Positions 1 through 6,269 of a stretch of DNA of 25,308 nt are shown here, in pieces (the stretch's first letter is position 1; the number at the start of each line of letters is the position of its first letter). The stretch comes from Clostridiales bacterium (GTDB taxonomy: Bacteria; Bacillota; Clostridia; Christensenellales; CAG-314). The position numbers and the translations under genes are program-made. Below the pieces are notes generated by a model. The model searched no databases and was not told the origin of the DNA. It saw only the letters and a list, made by a program, of their open reading frames with translations. Location: contig DPQS01000022.1 in assembly GCA_003537755.1 (NCBI GenBank), forward strand, positions 68,630 to 93,937. The letters run 5' to 3'.

Positions 1-245
1 CAGTAAACAGTGTCCAGCGCACCGGTGCCTTCGCCGTAGCCGAAGTACTTCACGCCTTCATAGATTTTGTCATAAGCGTCCCACGGCGAGAACCCGACGG
101 CGTTGGACTGACCGCCGATAAGCACGATGTCCAGCGTTTTGGGCTCAGGGGGCGTTTCGTTGCCGTTGTCGGGCGTACTTGTGTTGCATGCGCACAGCGT
201 AAACATCAACATTACGCAGACAAGCGCACAAAGAGTTTTTTTCAT
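1..245 (-). CDS. Esterase-like lipoprotein (SGNH / sialate O-acetylesterase type), 5' part only
   Basis: This is the first 81 codons of a gene that continues past the left edge. The protein starts with a lipoprotein signal peptide: MKK, a hydrophobic stretch, then the lipobox LCAC with Cys about residue 20, followed by a Thr/Pro/Asn-rich linker. The folded part begins with LDIVLIGGQSNAVGFS. Its GGQSN is the block I motif of the SASA / carbohydrate esterase 6-like SGNH hydrolases, and the Ser would be the nucleophile. It is expected on the cell surface removing acetyl groups from a glycan. The ATG at 245 is preceded by AAAGGA seven bases upstream. It begins 12 bases after the GH2 stop codon, so the two genes form one operon. 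The catalytic His lies outside the window, so activity cannot be judged. Confidence 0.75.
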   Translation of the reverse strand, partial: MKKTLCALVCVMLMFTLCACNTSTPDNGNETPPEPKTLDIVLIGGQSNAVGFSPWDAYDKIYEGVKYFGYGEGTGALDTVY

Positions 246-257
246 ACTTTAGTCCTT

Positions 258-1997
258 TTATCCCGTTGTCAACTTGCGGATTGTCGCAATGTCGAACTTG
301 GGATTGTGATGTTGATCCAATAGTCCGTTGATTTCCTGCTGGACATCGGTAAGTTGCGTGTAGCAGAAGCCGCTGAACCACATTTTGTGCAGATTTGTCA
401 TCAAATTTGCGTAACGTGTATAAAATTCGTCATCGTTTTGTGCCTTGCTGTTGTAACCCCAGTCCTCGCTTGCCGTGGCGTCACGTTGCATTGCAATGCC
501 GCCGAATTCGGAAAACAGTACCGGTTGACCGTGGTACTTGTGTCCGTTTGCAAACAGTCGTCTGCCGGCAGGAACAATGTCGTCCAGCGCGTCACGGCGG
601 TATTTTTCCGCAAAGCCGTCACCGCTGAAACTGTAATCGTGTATGCCGACAATGTCCGTGTCGTCGACGTATTCCCAACCGTCGTTGGTGGACACAAGAC
701 GAGTACCGTCCAGTGCCTTGGTGAGGTAGTACATTGCGCTTGCAAAACGTTGTTGCGCCTTGTCGTTCACAATCTGCTCCACACCCCAACTTTCGTTGAG
801 CGGCACAAAGCAGATTACACTCGGGTTGTTGACAACCGTGCGCACGATATGTTGCCACTCGCTTGCAAGGTTAAGTTGTTCGTCGGATTCAAAGCGGTAA
901 GCCGAAGGCATTTCGCACCACACAAGGTAACCCATGCGGTCGGCATAGTAGTAAAAGTACGGGTCTTCCAGTTTCTGATGTTTGCGCGCGCCGTTGTACC
1001 CCATGGCGATACTCAGTTCAATGTCGCGCTTGAACATTTCCTCGCTTTCGGCAGTCAGACCGCCCTCGGCAAAATAGCCCTGGTCAAGGATAAGGCGTTG
1101 ATACAGCGGTTTGCCGTTAAGCAGTACCGCGCCATGCTCGTCCACGGCAACAGTACGGAAGCCGAAATAAGTGTGCGTAACGTCCACAGCCTTGCCTTGC
1201 GCAAACAAAGTAACGTCAACGTCAAACATATTAGGCTCGGCAACGTCCCACAGGTGAGAATTAGCAAACTCCGCATCGCATGCCTCAAACGTAAACTTGT
1301 TGTGTACGCCGTCCAGCATAAACTTGCCGCCGCCGACGCGTTTGCCGCCAAAAGTAACGTCAATCTGCACTTCCGTTGCAACGCCGAGTCCGGTGTCAAG
1401 TTCCGTTTCGACATTGCCTGTTGCCGGGTCGGGCTTGAAACCGACATAGTCCACGTAGTCGCCGTCGAAAAACTCAATCCACACGCTTTGCCAGATACCG
1501 CTGTTGGGCGTATACCAGCAACCGAACGGTTTGCCGTTGTCGCGCCAACTTTGCTTGCCGCGCGCCACAGTGTCGTCCATTGTGTCACGACAGTACACCA
1601 CAAGGGTGTTTTGCTCCTGCATTTGCGCAGTCACATCCAATGTAAAGGGGGTAAAGCCGCCCTTGTGACCGCCGACGTAAACGCCGTTGAGCCACACACT
1701 GCACTCGTAATCCACCGCATTGAAACAAAGCAACGCGCTGCGGCTCGTCTGAGCCTTGCCAAGAGTAAAGTTACGTTTGTACCACATGCCGGCGTAGTAG
1801 TCGGTCACGCCTATGCCGCTTGCCGCGTACTGGTAGGAAAACGGTACGTTTATCGTTTGCGACAATTCGGTCTGTCCGCTTGTCACAGCCGTCTTGTCGG
1901 TTATTTCTTTGTCGAAGCAAAATTGCCATTTGCCGTTAAGTGCAACCCAATCGTCGCGCCTTAATTGCGGACGGGGATATTCGTTACGAAAGTACAT
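258..1997 (-). CDS. Glycoside hydrolase family 2 enzyme, cytoplasmic (beta-galactosidase / beta-glucuronidase-like)
   Basis: A 579-residue protein without a signal peptide. Residues about 1-170 form the sugar-binding jelly roll (WVALNGKWQFCFD near the N-terminus; VWLNGVYVGGHKGGFTPF about 101-118). An Ig-like sandwich follows (about 180-280), then the TIM barrel (about 290-579). The barrel shows GARKHQKLEDPYF (336-348), the acid/base Glu402 in LNESWG and the nucleophile Glu497 in SEFGG. The segment YQRLILDQGYF replaces the classical RGVNRHE, which marks an LDQGY-type GH2 subgroup. The open frame extends upstream to 2147, but the ATG at 1997 has an AGAGG ribosome site eight bases away and matches the family's N-terminus. 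Length is close to beta-glucuronidases (about 600). Substrate cannot be read from sequence. It probably acts on imported oligosaccharides and is transcribed with the esterase lipoprotein gene downstream. Confidence 0.9.
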   Translation of the reverse strand: MYFRNEYPRPQLRRDDWVALNGKWQFCFDKEITDKTAVTSGQTELSQTINVPFSYQYAASGIGVTDYYAGMWYKRNFTLGKAQTSRSALLCFNAVDYECSVWLNGVYVGGHKGGFTPFTLDVTAQMQEQNTLVVYCRDTMDDTVARGKQSWRDNGKPFGCWYTPNSGIWQSVWIEFFDGDYVDYVGFKPDPATGNVETELDTGLGVATEVQIDVTFGGKRVGGGKFMLDGVHNKFTFEACDAEFANSHLWDVAEPNMFDVDVTLFAQGKAVDVTHTYFGFRTVAVDEHGAVLLNGKPLYQRLILDQGYFAEGGLTAESEEMFKRDIELSIAMGYNGARKHQKLEDPYFYYYADRMGYLVWCEMPSAYRFESDEQLNLASEWQHIVRTVVNNPSVICFVPLNESWGVEQIVNDKAQQRFASAMYYLTKALDGTRLVSTNDGWEYVDDTDIVGIHDYSFSGDGFAEKYRRDALDDIVPAGRRLFANGHKYHGQPVLFSEFGGIAMQRDATASEDWGYNSKAQNDDEFYTRYANLMTNLHKMWFSGFCYTQLTDVQQEINGLLDQHHNPKFDIATIRKLTTG

Positions 1998-2040
1998 CTC
2001 AAAAACCTCTTTTCCTTTACATGCTGATTTTGTCCGATTT

Positions 2041-2106
2041 CGGCGCACAAAAACGCCGTAAAACGCAGAAAAAACTGCCAAAAACACCTTTATCGAAAGG
2101 CGTTTT
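2041..2106 (-). promoter_or_regulatory. Structured leader of the GH2 gene, possible attenuator
   Basis: In the roughly 185-base untranslated leader of the GH2 mRNA three hairpins follow each other. The first (arms 2096-2106 and 2081-2091, loop 2092-2095) has 11 pairs including one G-U and runs into five U. The second (2065-2068 with 2075-2078) has a U6 loop. The third pairs 2054-2058 with 2041-2045. The first arm of hairpin 1 (2099-2106, AAAACGCC in the RNA) is also complementary to GGCGTTTT at 2050-2057, so hairpin 1 and this long-range pairing exclude each other. That is the geometry of terminator/antiterminator control. No known riboswitch class was recognised, and function is inference. 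Confidence 0.4.
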
Positions 2107-2121
2107 GCAGAAAAATACAGA

Positions 2122-2167
2122 CAAATCTCGTTAATGTTAACGTCCAAATCTCTTTAATGTTAACGTC
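2122..2167 (-). repeat. Two tandem 23-bp repeats with LacI-type operator core
   Basis: Positions 2122-2144 and 2145-2167 are head-to-tail copies of a 23-bp unit ending TTAATGTTAACGTC, differing at one base. At the second copy the unit extends into TGTTAACGTCAACA (2158-2171), a near-perfect palindrome with a central CG, as LacI-family operators have. A further overlapping half-site, TTGTTAAC, lies at 2174-2181. The array sits just downstream of the predicted start of transcription (about +14 to +59), a position suited to repression. The LacI-family regulator at 12805-13779 is one candidate binder, but another regulator is equally possible. Confidence 0.6.
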
Positions 2168-2187
2168 AACAATTTGTTAACACGGTA

Positions 2188-2216
2188 AGTATATCACAGT
2201 AAAAATCGAAAATCAA
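2188..2216 (-). promoter_or_regulatory. Sigma-A-type promoter of the GH2 operon
   Basis: On the minus strand TTGATT (2211-2216), a 17-base spacer and TATACT (2188-2193) form a good housekeeping promoter. TGA directly before TATACT gives an extended -10. Transcription would start near 2181, at the edge of the operator repeats. Confidence 0.7.
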
Positions 2217-2366
2217 TACCACGGAATAAAAATGAAAAAATAGCCGTCAACTTTTCTAATAACCTTGTTTTTATTTATTGCGCCAAACAACTTCCGCAAA
2301 GATACGGGCAAAAAAGATATCCGCAAGATTGTTAGTGCCGGCGAATAAAACCCCCGTGGTAACCAC

Positions 2367-2394
2367 AAAAAAAACGAGCCGCACGCGACCCGTT
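2367..2394 (-). terminator. Intrinsic terminator after the ATPase operon
   Basis: Minus-strand AACGGGTCGC, loop GT, GCGGCTCGTT pairs over ten positions (two G-U in RNA) and is followed by eight T. It lies 13 bases after the stop codon of the ATPase gene and closes the four-gene operon. Confidence 0.85.
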
Positions 2395-2406
2395 TTCAGA
2401 ATTGAT

Positions 2407-3765
2407 TTACTTTATTGTGATGTACTGCGGATCAATCGCCACGCGGTGTTTGCCGACAAACAGATTTGCTTTCGGCGAAAGCACAAGCGACAGATACCTG
2501 TCGAAGCCTTTCAACACGCAGTAGCACAGTTTACCGCCGTTCCACGACTGTTCGTCAAGGCAACGCTCGACAATCAAGCCATGATTGTCCTCTTTGGCAA
2601 CAGCACATCGGCGAACGATTACTTCCGCACTGCCGCGCACGCCTTCGGCAGTCAGACTTCCGCAAGGCAAACGCAATTTACCAAGCATCGCACGCCCGAC
2701 GGCATGAGCATCGTACAGACGGTAATGCGCGGTAAGCAATCTGCCGTCGCCGTCATACAATGTAACGTCGTCCTGCGAAACATACGCTTCGCCGTCACCT
2801 TGCGGCAACACAATGTCACCGTCGGCACGTGACGCGCGCACTTTTTCCGCCGGCACCGCAACGCGAACTTTGCCGTAGTCTCCCGCAAAGCGCAAAATCA
2901 GGTTTTCCTCGGCAGGTGAGCTTTTTCCGCATACGTTTAATGATTTTCCGTCAAATTCGCCGTCAAAAAACAGCCGTCCGCGGCTTTCGTCAAAGGTTTG
3001 CCAACACTTTGCATAAGGGTTGTACACCTTGTTGCCGTCCGTCGTCAGGGCCTCGTCCGTAAGGGCGTCCAGCACGGCGGCGGAACAGGGTTGTTCCGTC
3101 ACGTCATGTTTGCTGCCGCTTTGTAGTACAACGCCGTCGTTCATCACTACAAGCATGTCGGCAAGTTGCAACGCTTCGCCGATTTTGTGCGTGACGTACA
3201 CAAAAGTCGTGTCGGGCATCTTCTTTTTGAGATTTTTCAACTGCTCCACGTACTCGGCGCGTTGCGCTTCGGCAATGTTGGCAAGCGGTTCGTCAAACAA
3301 TATCGCTTCGGGACGCGTCACCACCGCTTTTGCCAATGCAACGCGTTGTTGCTGACCGCCGCTAAGCGCTCTTGGCAATTGCCCCGCAAGGCGTTCCATT
3401 CCGAACATTGCAAGGGCATCGCTTATGCGCGTTTCCTCTTCCTCTCGCGACAAGTGTTCGCGTTCAAGTGCCAACGACAGGTTTTCCCACACGGTGTACT
3501 TCGGGTACAGCAAATATTCCTGAAACACCATTGCGATTTTTCTGTCGCGCGCAGGTATCTTTGCCGCCGAAAGTCCGTCGAAGTACAACTCGCCCGACGT
3601 TTGCCGACACAAGCCTGCAATCACCTTAAGCAAGGTGGTTTTGCCGCAGCCCGACGGACCGACAACGACTGCAAACTTGCCGTCGCCGATGTCCAGATTG
3701 ACGTCACGCAGCCCGTAAGTGCCGTCGTCGTATACGCTTTTGAGGTACTTTGCCGTAATCCTCAT
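2407..3765 (-). CDS. CUT1-type sugar ABC transporter ATPase (MalK/UgpC/MsmX-like) with altered D-loop
   Basis: A 452-residue ATPase that would power import of oligosaccharides at the inner face of the membrane. It shows Walker A GPSGCGKT (36-43), Q-loop Gln82, signature LSGGQ (134-138), Walker B AILFDE (154-159) and H-loop His193. The D-loop, normally DEPLSNLD in MalK-type proteins, reads DEPLANIA, so the conserved Asp is Ala165. Residues about 235-452 are an extended regulatory region. Its end (IVERCLDEQSW to AIDPQYITI) resembles a TOBE fold, but the region is about 80 residues longer than in MalK (about 370 total). The start codon overlaps the stop of the upstream gene (ATGA), indicating translational coupling. 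No permease is in this operon. The importer at 8855-12659 has permeases but no ATPase, so this protein may serve it. Confidence 0.88.
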   Translation of the reverse strand: MRITAKYLKSVYDDGTYGLRDVNLDIGDGKFAVVVGPSGCGKTTLLKVIAGLCRQTSGELYFDGLSAAKIPARDRKIAMVFQEYLLYPKYTVWENLSLALEREHLSREEEETRISDALAMFGMERLAGQLPRALSGGQQQRVALAKAVVTRPEAILFDEPLANIAEAQRAEYVEQLKNLKKKMPDTTFVYVTHKIGEALQLADMLVVMNDGVVLQSGSKHDVTEQPCSAAVLDALTDEALTTDGNKVYNPYAKCWQTFDESRGRLFFDGEFDGKSLNVCGKSSPAEENLILRFAGDYGKVRVAVPAEKVRASRADGDIVLPQGDGEAYVSQDDVTLYDGDGRLLTAHYRLYDAHAVGRAMLGKLRLPCGSLTAEGVRGSAEVIVRRCAVAKEDNHGLIVERCLDEQSWNGGKLCYCVLKGFDRYLSLVLSPKANLFVGKHRVAIDPQYITIK

Positions 3766-4892
3766 TTATTTTCTCCCTTGTCGTCGGTGTCGTTGCCGCT
3801 TTCCGCTGACGCCGTCTGCGTTTCACCGACGTTTGTTTTGCCGGTCTGTTCGTCGCTGCTTTCGGCATTGACGTCTTTGCGGCAAGTCCCTTCGTCGACA
3901 TCTTTCGGTGTGTTACCGTTTGCACCTTCTTCGACGTTTTCCGCGCTGTTTTCCTCTGCGTTTTCCGCAACAATTTCAACGGCGTTTTCGGTCGTGGTAC
4001 CGGGCGTTTCGCCGCTTGCCGAAGCAAGTCCTTTGCCGACGAAATCGGGGTACTGTACGGCGTTGACAAACACGTCAAACACCCCAAGGCAGTACACGGT
4101 CTGCACAGTCACGGCGTAGCAAATGCCCACAACCGCAACCACACACATACCAACTATCTGCAAAAATCCCCACGGCAACACAAACCATATCGCAACGGGC
4201 GTGAGTGCCACTAAGGCTATTCCGAGCGTACTGAAAAGCCGCTTAAAGGTCAATATTGCGCCGCTTGTAAACAATTTGCCCGTGCGAACGTTGTACAACG
4301 CCGCTTCGAACATGGCAAACAGCGACACGCACACAAGCAGCACTTCGGCGACAACCGTAAGCACGACGGAAACCGTCCACGCGAAGGAATTACCCTCGGT
4401 AAGGGTAAGCAATGAGAAACTGCGCAAATACCGCAAAAGCCCTGTGCCGATGCCGTACACCAGACCTGTTACGGCAAACTGTTTCCAGCCGTTTTTGACG
4501 CCCCTGAAAAAGTCGCTTGTAACCTTGACGGACTGCAACCAGCACAGCCGCCTGACGACATAATACATGCCGCCCAGCCCCACCGCCGCAAGCACGCACA
4601 ACAACGCGTCCGTGCCGTAGCGAAGAAGCGACAGATTGATAAGCGCGGACATTTGCTGCGCCGCCGTCATATCTTTGATGAAATCTGCGACAAACCAACC
4701 GCAGATCGTGTCCCATACGCACAGCGGCAACACAAACAACGCGCACAGCAGGTTTGCCTTAAGCAGCACGCCGAAACGAGTGCGGAACACAAAACAAAAC
4801 TGCCGAAATCTGTTTTTGGGCAAACTGCGTTCGTCGAAATCGTCGTCACGCCCTTTGCCGAACACCCATTTGTATACAAGACCCTTTTTCAT
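3762..4892 (-). CDS. YesL-like (DUF624-type) membrane protein with acidic C-terminal tail
   Basis: A 376-residue membrane protein with about six hydrophobic segments (roughly 42-68, 95-118, 138-156, 172-196, 218-240, 243-268). The block FRTRFGVLLKANLLCALFVLP, the GLGGMYYVVRRLCW segment and SDFFRGVKNGWKQF resemble the YesL/DUF624 family. Those proteins often accompany CUT1 sugar importers in Bacillota and their role is not settled. Residues about 290-376 are a hydrophilic tail rich in Glu, Asn, Thr and Ser with no hydrophobic core, probably disordered. It is coupled by ATGA overlaps to genes on both sides. Family assignment is by pattern recognition and is moderately certain; the membrane location is clear. 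Confidence 0.65.
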   Translation of the reverse strand: MKKGLVYKWVFGKGRDDDFDERSLPKNRFRQFCFVFRTRFGVLLKANLLCALFVLPLCVWDTICGWFVADFIKDMTAAQQMSALINLSLLRYGTDALLCVLAAVGLGGMYYVVRRLCWLQSVKVTSDFFRGVKNGWKQFAVTGLVYGIGTGLLRYLRSFSLLTLTEGNSFAWTVSVVLTVVAEVLLVCVSLFAMFEAALYNVRTGKLFTSGAILTFKRLFSTLGIALVALTPVAIWFVLPWGFLQIVGMCVVAVVGICYAVTVQTVYCLGVFDVFVNAVQYPDFVGKGLASASGETPGTTTENAVEIVAENAEENSAENVEEGANGNTPKDVDEGTCRKDVNAESSDEQTGKTNVGETQTASAESGNDTDDKGENK

Positions 4893-5389
4893 ACCAGGTT
4901 CACCAAATAATCCACAACCGACAACAGCAACTTTTTGTCCTTTTTGCTGCCGTCGTTTATTGCCACGTACATGTCGCCAACCATTCTGACGGCGACGATT
5001 TTGCCGTCGGGATCGGCGATGCCTTCCGTCCTGCCGTCCAGTACGGCAAACAACATGCCCGTTTCCGCGACCGACTTTGCCTCCGCTTGGGTCAGAATAA
5101 ACACGTCGGTGTACTGCGCCTTGACGGCAAACGCCTGCGAATACATGCTGTCCGTCGGGTTGTACGTGCCGAAGTTTACGCGCTTGATGCCGTATTCCGC
5201 CGCCATGTCGGAAATGTCGTTTCTGACTTCCGTTTTAAGCCCCGTCGGAAAGCCTATCCACATGTCCATTTGCTCGGCGGATGACGGCTGAGCCACCCAA
5301 TAGAATATCAATCCCCACACGCCGAACGCAGCCAGCACAAACGCCACCCACATCCACGGAGAGCGGAGTTTTGCAAAACCTTTACCCAT
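4889..5389 (-). CDS. Small membrane-anchored protein with extracytoplasmic domain, unknown function
   Basis: A 166-residue protein not recognised as a known family. It has one transmembrane helix near the N-terminus (about 11-31, WMWVAFVLAAFGVWGLIFYW) followed by an outside domain of about 130 residues. That domain has alternating helix/strand character (MDMWIGFPTG, YTDVFILTQAEA, VRMVGDMYVAIND), and the pattern recalls one lobe of a solute-binding protein, but this is only an impression. The open frame reaches 5416. The ATG at 5389 is chosen because GGAGG lies six bases upstream. It overlaps the upstream stop codon by eight bases and the downstream start by four, so it is made together with the ATPase and the YesL-like protein. 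A role as a subunit or sensor of that transporter is inference. Confidence 0.75.
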   Translation of the reverse strand: MGKGFAKLRSPWMWVAFVLAAFGVWGLIFYWVAQPSSAEQMDMWIGFPTGLKTEVRNDISDMAAEYGIKRVNFGTYNPTDSMYSQAFAVKAQYTDVFILTQAEAKSVAETGMLFAVLDGRTEGIADPDGKIVAVRMVGDMYVAINDGSKKDKKLLLSVVDYLVNLV

Positions 5390-5873
5390 TGCGCACCTCC
5401 GCATATGCCACGACAAGGCTGCCCACCGTCACTACGTCGTAGGTTTTGCCTGTCGCAAAGGGGCACGCGACATTGCCGTCCAGCAGATATTCGCCGTTGT
5501 CAAAAACAAGCGTCGTTGCCGAAAAACCGAATACGTCGGCGTTTTTTTCGTCGCAAAATGAGACAAAAGTCGCACGACGCTTTACTCGGTCAGCCATCGG
5601 CAGTTGCTTCACAAAGTCGTACCGCGCCGTGTACAGCGGTTTGTCAGAGATACGCACCGCAAAGTACCAAAGATATCCCAGCGTTAAAAGTCCGCATACA
5701 ACCCACCCGAGCCACGGGGACAGTTTGTCCAGTGCGACAAGCGCAACAAGCAGTACACACACGACTGCAACCGCAACGCCGACAAACACCAATTCCGCGA
5801 AAAAACGCGTCGCTCGCTTCCTGAGATTGCGACATTTTTTTTCGTCGTAAATTTCAATATAGTTTGTTGTCAT
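5382..5873 (-). CDS. Two-helix membrane protein, unknown function, first gene of ATPase operon
   Basis: A 163-residue protein with a short basic cytoplasmic start, two adjacent transmembrane helices (about 27-48 and 55-72) and a soluble C-terminal part of about 90 residues (about 73-163). That part includes FVSFCDEKNADVFGFSATTLVFDNGEYLLDG split over strands, PH-domain-like in appearance. Bacterial PH-like proteins with paired N-terminal helices are common in Bacillota, but this assignment is tentative. It is the promoter-proximal gene of the operon and overlaps the next gene by eight bases. No ribosome binding site precedes the ATG at 5873, and the predicted promoter lies almost on the start codon, suggesting a leaderless mRNA. 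Confidence 0.75.
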   Translation of the reverse strand: MTTNYIEIYDEKKCRNLRKRATRFFAELVFVGVAVAVVCVLLVALVALDKLSPWLGWVVCGLLTLGYLWYFAVRISDKPLYTARYDFVKQLPMADRVKRRATFVSFCDEKNADVFGFSATTLVFDNGEYLLDGNVACPFATGKTYDVVTVGSLVVAYAEVRNG

Positions 5874-5882
5874 AGTAATTAT

Positions 5883-5911
5883 ATTTTACTTTATTTCGCA
5901 GCGATAATCAA
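5883..5911 (-). promoter_or_regulatory. Promoter of the four-gene ATPase operon, probably leaderless
   Basis: Minus-strand TTGATT (5906-5911), 17 bases, TAAAAT (5883-5888). A TATAAT also occurs at 5878-5883 but lacks a -35 at normal spacing. With the first pair transcription would begin about position 5876, three bases before the ATG at 5873. Confidence 0.6.
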
Positions 5912-6160
5912 GTACCTTAGCCAACTTTGTCGCAACAGGTATGTTTAAGACTTTACCGTCATTTTCGCCTTTAACGTTTGCAAATTAGTTATGTTGAGCG
6001 AAGCAACATGCTGCTCATTGTACAGTCGAAACATCCCGCGGAAAGTTTTTGCTCGGCATGATATAAGTCTGCCGTTTCAGCCACACGAGCAAATTTCCGA
6101 TAGTAATCTACGATAATTAACGACAGCCGGGTTTCAATCAACTTCACTATGACCAAACAC
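5912..6160. other. Intergenic stretch without a recognisable gene
   Basis: No open frame with a ribosome site was found on either strand. It contains ACGTTTGCA (5974-5982), a nine-base word also found upstream of the LacI-family gene, which is a possible operator half-site. On the minus strand 5969-5982 partly resembles a catabolite-repression (cre) site, with two mismatches at the end. A small hairpin, ATGTTG (5991-5996) with CAACAT (6004-6009), is also present. Nothing else is seen. Confidence 0.4.
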
Positions 6161-6192
6161 AAAACGGGTCCGAGGTTCAGTCCCCGGACCCG
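6161..6192 (-). terminator. Intrinsic terminator of the importer/GH43 operon
   Basis: Minus-strand CGGGTCCG and CGGACCCG (6185-6192 and 6165-6172) form an eight-pair GC-rich stem. Two further pairs are possible across one mismatch, and TTTTGTGTTT follows. It is 78 bases past the GH43 stop codon. Confidence 0.8.
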
Positions 6193-6269
6193 ATTATGCT
6201 TTAGGTGACTCTTTACGTTGTTAAATGTCGCTTTTGTTACATTTCAACGCTGATTTTACTGCAAATCGC

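Noticed and set aside
354..1964. 536-codon open frame on the plus strand opposite GH2
   Set aside because: Antisense shadow; the minus strand carries clear GH2 catalytic motifs.
1998..2147. N-terminal extension of the GH2 protein by 50 residues
   Set aside because: It would start inside the operator repeats, lacks a ribosome site and does not match the family; the ATG at 1997 has a good one.
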